A stretch of DNA of 64,000 bases from Ichthyophis bannanicus. Lineage: Eukaryota > Chordata > Amphibia > Gymnophiona > Ichthyophiidae. Below, in pieces: positions 30,661 through 40,614 of the stretch. How positions within the stretch are numbered: position 1 is the first letter of the stretch; every line of letters starts with the position of its first letter. The stretch is taken from positions 1,240,697,523 through 1,240,761,522 of the forward strand of contig CM066033.1 of NCBI GenBank assembly GCA_033557465.1, in the 5' to 3' direction. The translations under genes and the position numbers were made by a program. Under the pieces are notes generated by a model. The model saw only the letters and a list, made by a program, of their open reading frames with translations, was not told where the DNA came from and did no database searches.

Positions 30661-31641
30661 AAACCTTCCACAAGGCATTCGTATGCTTTTAAGTGGAAGA
30701 GGTTCTCAATCTGGTGTTCCCAGAGGAGACTTAATCCTCTCTTGGTACCGGTAGAGTCCCTTCTGGACTATCTCCTTCACTTATCAGCTTCTGGTCTCAA
30801 GACTAATTCTGTTAGGGTCCATCTGAGTGCTATTGCTGCATCTCATAAACCCTTTGATGGACAACCAATTTCCTCTCATCCTCTTGTTTCAAGATTTATG
30901 AGGGGTCTCCTTTTAACTAAGCCTCCCATCAAACCACCTCCGGTGGCATGGGATCTTAATATTGTTCTGGGTCAACTCATGAAGCCACCCTTTGAACCTT
31001 TAGCTACTTCAGAGCTAAAGTTTCTTTCATGGAAAGTCATTTTCCTAATTGCTATCACTTCTGCAAGATGCATTAGTGAACTGCAGGCTTTAGTGGCTGA
31101 CCCGCCTTATACGAGGTTTCATCATGACAAAGTAGTCTTGAGGATTCATCCTCATTTTCTGCCAAAGTTGGTATCACCTTTTCATTTAAACCAATTGGTT
31201 TATCTTCCAGTCTTCTTTCCTAGGCCTCATGCCTCCAGTGCGGAAAGAAATCTTCATTCCTTAGATTGTAAACAAGCTCTGGCTTTTTATCTTCACAGAG
31301 CACAGCCATTTAGAAAGTCTTCTCAGCTTTTTCTGGCTTTTGACTCTAGTCACTTAGGAATCCCAGTCACTAAAAGAACTCTCTCTAAGTGGATTGCAGA
31401 CTGTATTTCCTTTACCTATCAGAGTATAGGAATCCCTCTTGAAGGCCATGTCACGGCTCACAATTTTAGAGCCATGGTAGCCTCAACAGCTAACCTTTGG
31501 TCAGTTGCTATTGATGAGATCTGCAAAGCAGCAACTTGGGCTTCTCTTCATACTTTCACTGCCCACTATTGTTTGGACAAGGACTCCTGTTGGGATGCCT
31601 TGTTCGGTCAGGCTGTTCTACAGCATCTCTTCCATTCCTAG
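30661..31641 (+). CDS. DIRS-A tyrosine recombinase domain
   Basis: Open from after the TGA at 30658-30660 to the stop at 31639-31641, about 326 codons. The N-terminal SAM-like core-binding part reads SLLDYLLHLSASGLKTNSVR and AIAASHKPFDGQPISSHPLV; the catalytic part has ITSARCISELQAL (first Arg), HNFRAMVAS (His-x-x-Arg) and HTFTAHYCLD (nucleophile Tyr). All four residues R...H..R...Y are kept. The enzyme would join the circular DNA copy of the element to the genome without a target duplication. In DIRS elements this domain overlaps or follows RT/RNase H in its own frame. With the upstream stop and the inserted elements it is now isolated. Confidence 0.88.
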   Translation, partial: KPSTRHSYAFKWKRFSIWCSQRRLNPLLVPVESLLDYLLHLSASGLKTNSVRVHLSAIAASHKPFDGQPISSHPLVSRFMRGLLLTKPPIKPPPVAWDLNIVLGQLMKPPFEPLATSELKFLSWKVIFLIAITSARCISELQALVADPPYTRFHHDKVVLRIHPHFLPKLVSPFHLNQLVYLPVFFPRPHASSAERNLHSLDCKQALAFYLHRAQPFRKSSQLFLAFDSSHLGIPVTKRTLSKWIADCISFTYQSIGIPLEGHVTAHNFRAMVASTANLWSVAIDEICKAATWASLHTFTAHYCLDKDSCWDALFGQAVLQHLFHS

Positions 31642-32132
31642 ATCAACTCCTTCCCACCATCCACTCTTGGATGCCTGAGGTCCCTGGGAGGAAGCATGGC
31701 CCATGTTACTTAGATCCGCAACATGCTGTGGTCATCCCTAGGCATTTTAGCTGGGGAGTCCCCATATGTGAAGACTACATTCCTGCTTGTTCCTGGAGAT
31801 AGCGTAGTTACTCACCTGTAACAGGTGATCTCCGGGAACAGCAGGAATAAGCCTTCACAACCCACCCACCTCCCCTAGGTGTTGTCTTTCTCTATCATCT
31901 ATTTTTCTTCTACTTCTCTCCTTTGGTCACAGCTTTCAACTCAACTGAAGTGAGAGAGGTAGTTGGGCGGGAAGGCAGCACACATGCGTGGTGGATGCTC
32001 CCAAAAGCTTTTTTTTTGGGAAGCTGGGGAGCGTTCCCGCGCAGGCTCCATCGGTGCCGACGGTACCCATATGTGAAGACTTATTCCTGCTGTTCCCGGA
32101 CATCACCTGTTACAGGTGAGTAACTACGCTTT
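31642..32132 (+). repeat. DIRS-A internal complementary region and right terminal repeat
   Basis: TCCCCATATGTGAAGACTAC...TTCCTGGAGATAGCG, ACTCACCTGTAACAGGTGAT, CCCACCCACCTCCCCTAGG, GGGGAGCGTTCCCGCGCAGG, GACGGTACCCATATGTGAAG and a final ACCTGTTACAGGTGAGTAAC. The inner blocks are inverted relative to the left end of DIRS-B. It shows the intact target site of LTR-like element 1 (GACGGTACCCAT). A T-rich run has replaced part of the 31990-32030 block. Confidence 0.8.
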
Positions 32133-32231
32133 ATTCGTGTTCCATATACCTGTTTCTTAAGTTCCTTGTAAACCACCCCTGATCTCTGGAAGGGGCAGTA
32201 TAGAAATGTAACAAATAAATAAATAAATAAA
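32133..32231 (+). mobile_element. L2 3' tail after DIRS-A
   Basis: CTTGTAAACCACCCCTGATCTCTGGAAGGGGCAGTATAGAAATG then (TAAA)n: the L2-type tail seen at 12614-12717 and 44240-44318. No coding part is attached. Confidence 0.6.
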
Positions 32232-32934
32232 AATATGTGCACCAGCCTTACAGCAGGTGTAAATTTCCAAACCTATATTTTTGAAATGTATATGTAAATT
32301 ATAATTTTATACAATCTATGCATGTACTTAAATGCTTCACCCATGCTTCCTCCCAAACTCTGTCCATGTGCATACCCACCAGCAAATTATGCATCTTGAT
32401 ACCAAAGCACAAACCTTTACAACAGTTGGTAGTTTATAAGAGATTATTCATCTGCTTGTGTGGCCATATATGTGCAGGAATGACTTTATAAAGTTCTATC
32501 TAAAATGATAATATGACACCCCCCCCCCCAAACTATCATAATTTGCTGATGAAAGCCTGATGTGGAAAGGTAAATGATTCTAGATACTAGGTCCTAACAT
32601 GGACAGCATCCTTTTGTGTACATTACTTAATAAATGTACAGATATTAACCCTATATATTTTCCTCTGAGGAAACTATGAAAGTCACACAGCTTAAAGAAA
32701 CATTGTCCTGACTTACACCCACTGAGTAGGTCTCAGTAGGAGTAAGTCTGTTAGGGTCAGAGGCTTTATGAATGAACAAAAAAGCCACCTGTCCAGGTGT
32801 ATGATCAATCCTATGTGGATGGAGTTGAAGTTAGCCTGAAGCTCAGTAAGAACGTATAGTAGCTATTCATGAAAATCTGATGTTTGACTGCTCTTTCAAG
32901 TGAAGGCCCAGTCATCAGGAAGTCAGTCCACCCC
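32232..32934. other. No recognised feature
   Basis: AT-rich sequence with a C10 run near 32518-32530. I find no long frame and no repeat shared with the rest of the window. Confidence 0.5.
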
Positions 32935-33300
32935 AGAGAAAATGACAGCAGAGAAAGACCACGGGGCCTATCTACTGTAGTCTGCCCATTCCTGATCCAC
33001 TACCATGGATCCTTGTTAATCTCAAGCTTTACTGTCACATCCCTGGTTCTAGGAAACTTGTATGCTTATGCTTTTTTGCTTGTATGCTTTTTTGAACTTT
33101 GTTATTGTATGTAATCCATATTCTCTATCGGGATGCTGAGGAAATATTTTCTAATGTTACTCCTGAGTTCACTTCTTTGAAGCTCTTGTTCTAGAATGTC
33201 CCTCTCTGCCCCTTCTTCTGATATGTACCTATTCAGGTCCGTACAGCATATGATGCAGACTCTGGACTGTTTACTATATTTAAGCATTTACTTCAATTCG
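32935..33300 (-). mobile_element. Old CR1 3' end
   Basis: On the minus strand ELRSNIRKYFLSIPIENMDY resembles the CR1 ORF2 end, and the 3' tail GGGCAGACTACAGTAGATAGGCC...CTGTCATTTTCTCT near 32985-32935 is a diverged form of the CR1 end seen at 35655-35730. It is far more decayed than the other copies. Confidence 0.5.
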
Positions 33301-35329
33301 CTGAGTTTATGAATAAAAGAGTTTAGCTATATAAAGTATGCACCAATGCAGATATGAAGAAAATAAAAATCAAGGGTGAGCAGATTTCTTTATAAATTCA
33401 TTTTGATACAGAAATTTCATTGAAATATTGCATTCACATCTGCATTCTGTTGTTTTTCTCCAAAACCTCTCTCTCTTCTACAAGCAGACTACAAGATTAG
33501 CTCAAAGCATTTATAGGCTTAGACAGGGAGGTCATGGAGTGCTGCGGTAATTTTCTGTCCGGACATACAGTAGAAAAGGCTTTGGCAACCAGAGTATGCA
33601 CATCTTTCAGGACTACGTTTCATGGTCCTATTTGTAATATGAAAATACCACCTTTTGTTTTTGCAGAGCATACAAGGAAAATAGACTCACACAGCCAAAA
33701 TTAAGGTTTATTGTAAACAGGACCTTGATTCTAATTAAAACCCTTCCATGATACTGAAACATATTTTAACGAATAACTCTAAAATATTTTCATTTAATTG
33801 CAAACAGGTTCATTTAAAAAAAAAAACCCTTAAGTTCCTTTGCCTTCAGCTAGAATCAGATGCGTGTTCATTCCTTCTAATTCAAAAATCTTCTCCCCAT
33901 GAAAGAACATAAGGAAAAACACAGGCTATTACAAATAGTTTAGGCCAATAAACATTTAGTACTACAGCAGCAAACTATCAGATGTTCATCAGGTCTTAAT
34001 TGATTTGATCTGCCTTTTTCTTCAATTGTCTATTTTGTTTGACTTGCTGCATCTCAAAGCATGTCTAATTATTTATGTCAAGGCTCTGTTCAGGGTTTTC
34101 CATGCCAGCACCTCTCCATAGTTAGCACTTTTTCTCCAAATTACATTTTTCTTTCCATTTATCCTTTAATCTCAATAGAAACATTTTATAATTCCAAACA
34201 TTCTATAAACATAGAAACACTTGTTGCACTCCCATAATTTCAAAGCTGAGCCAACAAATACAACATAAGTTCATATTATTTTCATGCTTTGAGCCATAAG
34301 AATGGTTCAGTAATATTGTAGAACTGTTTGTACACCGCATTTTGCAATTTAAACTGAAGAGGCTTGCAGTTGCACTGATACCTCCAGGCTTTAGCCAATG
34401 ACAAGGAGCATGAGAGATCCAAGATGGCAGCCTCTATGCAAATTTGGTCTTCCTAAATTCCTAACTTAGACTTTTGCCTCATATTAGTATTAGTGCCTAT
34501 GACAGGGTGCATGTCCCATCATCACTACAGTCCCAGGGAGAGAGGGGAACGACTCCAGCCAGTCCCTGCTCTGGGGGCATAGATCCATCTAGGTCAAGGA
34601 AAAGCCCAAACCCCTGATCTCTCGACAGCCAAGAAAGAAAGTTGAGGAACTTGCCCGAGACCTCCATAAAAATAGACCCCCAGCAGGAAAAAAAACCCCA
34701 TAGCTGAGAAATGAGCAACAGCTAATCCCTGAAGAGACATCCATGGATATTTAGCTGGTGGATAACCCACAAGACTTGGGCTGGTAGTAGCAAAAAGCAG
34801 CTATGTGGGAGGTGGCGGGGCATCCAGGAAATTCCACACTTGGGATGCACCCCAGCTGAATCTGAGGCTTACAAGGGGGGAATTTATTATGATATTGGAC
34901 ATGTATGTTTGTATAAACTGAAGGACATTGGGAAGACATCATTTGTATATGTCTGACCTAATTTGCATAATATTCACATTGTGTTTTGATACAAAGGACC
35001 CTGGTGAGGGTTACTTTGGATCCGGAAAGGAGATGGTTGCCAAGTAGGGGGGTGCAGACCCCAGCGATTGAAGGGATCCTACAAAACATGGACTTTGGGA
35101 TTATTGGATCATTCACCCTAATGTACAGAAACACCTCCCTGCTAGGGTAGAGGCATTGACCAGCAGTAAAGTGGATTTATGGAGTGAATTAAATCAGGAG
35201 AAGTACTGTGGGCAGCTGCTGAATCTGGAGGCAAAGCAGTAGTACTAAAGCTATGAGCAAAAAAAGCAATATCAAGGATCTAATACTCTAATCGCCTACT
35301 TTCCCCTGGAGTACAGTGGGCCTTAAAAA
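33301..35329. other. Unassigned DNA, possibly single-copy
   Basis: Two kb without recognisable coding sequence or repeats shared within the window. Composition is AT-rich to ~34380, then more balanced. Short frames at 34497-34718 and 34751-34942 (minus) have no motif I know. An ACTACAGTCCCAGGGAG motif at about 34524-34540 resembles the box in the LTR-like elements but stands alone. Confidence 0.45.
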
Positions 35330-35654
35330 TATTTATTTATTTATTTGCAGTCTCTTTTATACCGTGCTATTCGACATCAGTGCGGTTTACAATGAACATA
35401 AGAGTTGCACATCTCAATTTCATGATTTGTGCTTACAGTGAAACAGGTATAATAACTTGGGTATACATTAAACAGGAAAATTAAACTTGGGTATGCATTA
35501 AGCAGGTATAACAGGTAAAATATGTTCAACTGGGCTAAGAAAGACCTGGAGAACATCAAGCTTAAATATAAAATGAGATGCTACCATCAGCATTAAGCAT
35601 GTCAATTTCAGGAGCAGATCTTTTGGGTGCTGGAGAATGGATTCGGTGGAACTA
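35330..35654 (-). mobile_element. L2 3' end fragment
   Basis: Reads on the plus strand as (ATTT)n followed by TATACCGTGCTATTCGACAT, CAGTGCGGTTTACAATG: the inverse of the L2 tail at 63570-63628. Its body contains a short duplicated segment (AACTTGGGTATRCATTAARCAGG twice, 35454-35510). No coding part is legible. Confidence 0.7.
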
Positions 35655-35869
35655 TATGTAACATAGTAAATGATGGTAGATAAAGACCTGTATGGTCCAT
35701 CTAGTCTGCCCCGCAAGGTGGTAAGAGTAGGTGCATCTGCTGCTCCATGTAGGTCACCCCTTCTCATGCCTTTCTTTGGGTGTGTACCCACCACTCCATG
35801 TACGTCACCCCTACTTGTTGAGATAAAAGTGAATTATGTTTATTTTTATTTTATCCTGTTGCTTTAAAG

Positions 35870-36063
35870 CAGAGGTTCCCAACTCCAGTCCTGGAGGGCC
35901 AAACACCATTCAGGTTTTCAGGATGCCCCTAATAAATATGCATGAGATGCATTTGCATGCACTGCCCCTATTGTATTCAAATGTATCTCATGCATATTCA
36001 TTAGGGACAGCCTGAAAACGTGAATGGTGTTTGACCCTCCAGGACTGGAGTTGGGAACCTCTG
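35870..36063. mobile_element. hAT-type palindromic MITE 1
   Basis: 194 bp whose two halves are near-perfect inverse copies: CAGAGGTTCCCAACTCCAGT at the left and its complement at the right, with AATATGCATGAGATGCATTT near the centre. Flanks CTTTAAAG / CTATAAAG form an 8-bp duplication with one change. CAG-type ends and 8-bp duplications point to hAT. Confidence 0.85.
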
Positions 36064-36067
36064 CTAT

Positions 36068-37704
36068 AAAGGGATCCTCTGTGTCTGTCCCATGCCATTT
36101 TGAATTCTGTCACTGTATTTGCCCCCGCCACTTCCATTGGGAGGGCATTCCAAGCATCCATCACCTTTTCAGTGAAAAAGTATTTCCTGATGTTGCCTTT
36201 AAGTTTACCCCCCCCCCCCTTGCAGCTTTATATTATGCCTTCTAGTTTTACAGCTTCCCCTGTATTTGGAAGAGGTTTGTTTGTTCATTAATACCCTTTA
36301 AGTATTTAAAGGTCTGAATCATATCTCCCCTGTCCCTCCTCTCCTCCAGAGTATACATATTTAGGTCTTCACATCTCTTCTCATAAGCCTTCTGACGCAG
36401 GCTCCAAATCATTATGGTCGCCTTCCTCTGAACCGCTTCCAGCCTTTTTATATCCTTTGCGAGATAAGGTCTCCAAAACTGAACACAATATTCCAATTGA
36501 GGCCTCACCAGTGACTTGTACAGTGGCATTAGTACCTCTTCCTTTCTGCTGGCAATTTCTCTCTGTATGCAACCCAGCATCCTTCTGGCTTTTGCCACCG
36601 CCCTGTCACACTGTTCTGCCACCTTGAGATCATCAGAAACAATCACTCTCAGGTCCTTCTCCTGGTCTGTGCACATCAATCTCTCGCCCCCTATCGCATA
36701 CAATTCCCTTGGATTTCTGCTTCCCAAGTGCATGACACTGCACTTCTTCACTTTAAATCTTAACTGCCAAGCATTAGACCATTCTTCCAGCTTTTGCAGA
36801 TTTTTATTAATGTTCTCCACTCCCTCAGGGGAGTCCACTCTATTGCAAATTTTGGTATCATCTGCAAAAAGACTTTTCCATTCAGCCCTTCGGCAATATC
36901 ACTCGCAAATATATTGAGCAGTACCAGTCCAAGGACCGAATCCTGGGGCACACCGCTAATCACCTTCCTATCATCCGAGTGAGTTCCGTTTACCATCACC
37001 TTCTGTTGTCCATCAGTCAACCAATTTCTGATCCAGTTTACCATTATGGGACCCATCCCCAAATTGTTGAGTTTATTGATAAGCCTCCATTGAGGAACAG
37101 TATCAAAGGCTTTGCTGAAATCTAGCTAGATCACATCCATTGCATGCCCTTGATCCAGTTCTCTGGTCAGCCAGACAAACAACTAGCTCCCCTGACCCTA
37201 TGTTTTTGCCTTTATTTGTGCAGCCACTTCTTTGGAGGACCAAGTAGGTTTCCTTTTCCTCTTGTTTTTATTTACTTTCCTTGCGTATGTATCTGTTGCA
37301 CCTTTTAGTTTAGCCCATTGCAATTCCACTTCCCTTATCCCCTCCCACCCTACCAACCAGGAGTAGCCTAGTGGTTGGGGCAAGGTACTTCAGGCCGGAA
37401 GGTCGGGGGTTCAAATCCCACTAGAGGACAGCAACCTTGGGCTGGAAGGACTGGGGTTTCTAGTCCCACAGATGCTCCTTGTGGTCTTGGGCAAGCCACT
37501 TAACCCTCCATTGCCCATGTTCCCTGTAAGTATTAGTGTATGTGTCTCATATCCCTGCATGTTAAATGTATCCCCCAATTGTGTTGTGACCGCTTTGATT
37601 GAAGGATAAGGCGGTATACAAAACTGTCTAAATAAAAATAAATAAAATAACTCCTCCTTCAGGTACTTGACCATTTTACTGAAGTCAGCATTTTTGAAGT
37701 CTAG
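36068..37704 (-). pseudogene. CR1-4 ORF2 (linker and RT C-terminal half), broken
   Basis: Reading 3'-ward on the minus strand: SLDFKNADFSKMVKYLKEEL (37704-37655), SINE, WEGIREVELQWAKLKGATD and RKRKPTWSSKEVAAQIKAK (37350-37200), then a deletion of most of the RT core to LDFSKAFDTVPQWRLINKL with a stop, NWIRNWLTDGQQKVMVNG, SGVPQDSVLG (Gly to Asp in the usual PQG), a frameshift inside the FADD box near 36840, and WQLRFKVKKCSVMHLGSRN to YFFTEKVMDAWNALPMEVAG and WDRHRGSLY near 36068. The C-terminus continues beyond the MITE as far as ~35820. Confidence 0.82.
37357..37650 (+). mobile_element. tRNA-headed SINE with L2-like tail (SINE1)
   Basis: Pol III box A TAGCCTAGTGG (37364-37374) and box B GGTTCAAATCC (37408-37418) lie 33 bp apart in a tRNA-like head. 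The middle (GGGTTTCTAGTCCCACAG...CTTGGGCAAGCCACTTAACC) is shared with SINE2 at 47385-47685. The tail GTGACCGCTTTGATTGAAGG...GGCGGTATAC and (AAATAAA)n resembles L2 tails, so L2 enzymes probably move it. It lies within CR1-4. Confidence 0.82.
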
Positions 37705-37917
37705 GGGGTATGTTTACTAAACCATCTTAATGTTACCGGCGTTAGTTGAAGCGTTAATGTGAAGAATGCCATATAAGGTAGTGGGCGTTCCGGAGGGAAG
37801 GTTGAAAGGAATCGCTATCACACGATAGTGGGCGCCGTGGCACGTTAACGTGCGTTAACCCTAAGTTCATGCCAGCGCAGTGCAAAAAGCTATAAAGATG
37901 TCATCCACTGGTTACTG

Positions 37918-38108
37918 CAGTGCTGCCAGCAAAAACACCCTCACAGTGCTGTAACCTAAAGTGCTGCATAAGGCGCCCTATAAGGCACTCCATAGGGCAC
38001 ATTATAAAGTGCCCTGTCTGCCAAGGCCCCTTATAATGTGCCCTATAGGGCGCCTTATGAGGCACCTTAGGTTACGGCACTGTGAGGGTGTTTTTGCTGG
38101 CAGCACTG
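37918..38108. repeat. Subterminal ~190-bp palindrome of X1
   Basis: CAGTGCTGCCAGCAAAAACA at the left is answered by its complement ending at 38108; inside are AAGGCGCCCTATA and GGGCACATTATA units on both arms. The arms are about 90 bp with few mismatches around a ~10-bp centre. Confidence 0.85.
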
Positions 38109-38156
38109 ATTTAAATTAAAAGGAAAAGCCTCAGACAGCCTTATTAAATAACACCA

Positions 38157-38225
38157 CTGTGGGATCAAACCCATGACCTCTGCCTCTACAGTCACTGAAG
38201 TAACCAGTGGGCTACAACTCTATAG
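38157..38225 (-). other. tRNA-like module in X1
   Basis: On the minus strand TAGCCCACTGGTTACTTC (box A-like) and GGTTTGATCCC (box B-like) are spaced as in a tRNA gene, with a matching module at 58030-58092 at the corresponding end of X3. The clover-leaf is too decayed for a tRNA gene. Confidence 0.5.
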
Positions 38226-38329
38226 TGTCTGACTTGCTGCTGGCTGGCTACAGAAAAACTGCAGGTCACCACACAAACTTTCTGCTGTGGTTACCAGGAA
38301 AGGGTAAACCCACCCATACATCATCACCT

Positions 38330-40614
38330 TATCAAATTAAACCTCACATACTATACTAACTGTGCCATAAAACACACAAGAAGCGACCAAACAATAAAAT
38401 TCAAGAAATTCAATGAAACTGAATTTCTGGACTCAACAATACCTCACCTTTCTTCATCTCCAACAGACTTAGATGAAGCGGTCAAGAACTGGCATACCAC
38501 CATAAACAATGCAGCCAGGATTAATCAAATTAATAAAAAACTAACTTACTCAAAAACTAACTCTACTCCATGGTTCAATAGCATATTAAAACAAATGAAA
38601 AGAGAACTAAGAAAACTAGAGTTTAAATGGTGCAAAACTAAATCCACCATCCACAAAGACTTATACTATAACCATCTAACAAAATACAAGGAAACCCTAG
38701 ACTGTTCAAAGAAAAATCACTATGCAACAATCCTATCAAACTCATTTAATAGACCAAGAGAACTATTCTCCATTGTTAGTAACCTAACCAATAACTCTCA
38801 AACTTCCAGCAAGGAAATTTCTGACATATCAGCACAAACTTTAGCTAACTACTACCAAAACAAAACAAAACTACCAGTTATGACTCTTGACGCTATTCAC
38901 ATTCCTCCTCATCTCCTGGATGAATGGTCTGAATTTCACCTTATGTCCAAAACAACATTAAAAAATATCATTCTCAACCTTAACACCACTACCTCTTACC
39001 TTGATCCTTGTCCAGTAATCTGGATAAAAAACACACTTCCAATCCTTCTTTCCTTCTTACTCCCCATTGTTAATCTCTCTCTACTCCAAGGTTACCTCCC
39101 ACCCACACTTAAACATGTTCAAATCAGACCAATTCTTAAGAATGGCACACTCGATAAAACCTCCCCAAAATCATACAGACCCATCTCTAGTATACCGTTC
39201 CTCGCAAAAGTAATAGAAAAAATGGTACAATTACAGACACAGGACTATCTAGATTCATCCTATCCTCTTGATGATCAACAATATGGATTTTGACCCAAAC
39301 ATGGAGTGGAAACACTTCTTACAGTTCTAATGGATGCCCTATTAAGAGGAATTGACAACCACAAGCAGGCATTTATCCTATTATTTATTGATATCTCAGC
39401 CGCTTTTGACAGTGTTCACCATACCTTAATGCTTAACAACCTGAGACAAATAGGTATAAATGCCACAGTTCATAAATGGTTCACCTCCTATCTAAATAAT
39501 AGAACCCAAAATGTAAGAATAGGCAATCAAACCTCAGCTTCATACAAACTTGAATCAGGACTACCACAAGGATCAGCACTATCAGCCTTACTATTTAATA
39601 TATACATAAAACCAGTTTGCAATATCTTTAAAAAATTTGGTGTACTCTATCATCTATATGCAGATGATATCATGATGTACATCCCGTTCATGATCCCTAA
39701 CTTACCAATGCAACTCCTGTCAGATTGTTTCGATGAAATCACATCCTGGCTAAATGCCCATAATCTACAAATAAACCACTCAAAAACTGAAGTGCTAATA
39801 GTTACTAAAAATCAATCTTACACTCCCCCATCACACATAACGCTACAAAACCAAGAAATTAAAATAAAAAATGAAGTAAGATACTTGGGAGTTATTCTAG
39901 ATAGACATCTCACAATGGACACCCATATTAGAAATACTACAAAGAAAATTTATTTCAAACTTAAAATCCTTAAACAACTAAGACCTCTTGTATACATACA
40001 AGATTTTATCAGTATAATTCAAGCTACCATAACCCCCCACTTTGACTTTGCTAATCTAATTTTATTAGGTACTACAAAACAAAACATTAAAAGAATTCAA
40101 CTTGCACAGAATGCAGCAGCTAGAATAATAATGAAAGTACACTCACATCAACACATAACACCAATACTAGCATCCCTTCACTGGCTGCCAATACAAAGCA
40201 GAATAGTATACAAAACATTAATAACCTCATTTAAAATTCTAAATGACATGGCCCCAGTCACACTAGGCAACTTAATAAGTAAAGAACATTCAAAATCTAC
40301 TCAAAGAAAAAGTCAATTAAATAAACTAAAAACTCCTAAAGACTTCATAAAAGCAAATAAACTAACAAATAGAGCTTTTTCACATGCAGCGCCAACAATT
40401 TGGAATTCTCTCCCAGATGAGCTAAGAATGTTAACCGAAATCATTGAATTTCGTAAAAAACTGAAAACGTATCTTTTCACTAAACATTATAATAATACAG
40501 ATCATCCCTCAATAGATTTAGATAAAGGCTAACCTGTTTTCGTCTGAGATATCCCATGACCTATGAAAATTCTTATAGCTGTAACGGTACTTTGCACCAC
40601 GCTTAAGCCCTAAA
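38330..40614 (+). mobile_element. L2-b: L2-type LINE, 5'-truncated, inside X1
   Basis: Contains the linker and complete RT of L2 ORF2 plus a short 3' UTR. Its 3' end abuts the 3' end of a second L2 in opposite orientation (40615-42235). AT-rich, more A on the plus strand. Confidence 0.87.
38340..40532 (+). pseudogene. L2-b ORF2: reverse transcriptase with one nonsense codon
   Basis: Frame open from the truncation near 38340 to TAA 40530-40532 except for TGA at 39291-39293 (QQYGF*PKHGVET, where Arg CGA is expected). Motifs in order: QIRPILKNGTLDKTSPKSYR, PISSIPFLAKVIEKMV, LFIDISAAFDSVHHTLML (motif A), SGLPQGSALSALLFNIYI (motif B), LYADDIMMYIPF (motif C), INHSKTEVLI, YLGVILDRHLTMDTHI, ITPILASLHWLPIQSRIVYK and a C-terminal IWNSLPDEL. 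The LHWLPI..RI.YK signature is typical of the L2 clade. The endonuclease is missing. Apart from the single stop the RT is well kept. Confidence 0.9.

Larger units (their letters stand above)
1746..32132 (+). mobile_element. DIRS-A: outer DIRS-type retrotransposon, split by three insertions
   Basis: DIRS elements use a tyrosine recombinase rather than an integrase and carry inverted terminal repeats plus an internal complementary region. Four blocks read in order as one pol region on the plus strand: RT (1768-2343), RT YLDD to RNase H (14472-15071), RNase H end (21126-21394), recombinase (30192-31641), then right terminal sequences to ~32132. The block edges join in meaning: ...RTLGIFV before 2344 continues with FPYLDDWL after 14471; ...LQINLL before 15072 continues with RAISNAI after 21125; ...EWSLHS before 21395 continues with YQLARVFQVWGTP after 30191. 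The gag region lies left of the CR1 at 1-1745 and is not seen. Confidence 0.85.
35655..37704 (-). mobile_element. CR1-4: CR1 fragment, 3' part
   Basis: Minus-strand CR1 of another subfamily than CR1-1/2, ending with the 3' tail GGGGCAGACTAGATGGACCA...TTTACTATGTTAC (35715-35655). An hAT MITE (35870-36063) and a SINE (~37357-37650) are inserted, and the Harbinger-like X1 cuts it at 37704; its upstream part resumes at 47718-47766. Confidence 0.85.

Noticed and set aside
32518..32530. Poly-C run as a functional element
   Set aside because: Simple homopolymer, similar runs occur at 36211 and 46790; no context supports a role.
33102..33287. Small host gene on the minus strand
   Set aside because: The peptide resembles the end of CR1 ORF2 and is followed by a CR1-like 3' tail.
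34497..34942. Short minus-strand frames as exons
   Set aside because: No splice context or family resemblance that I can see; left as unassigned.
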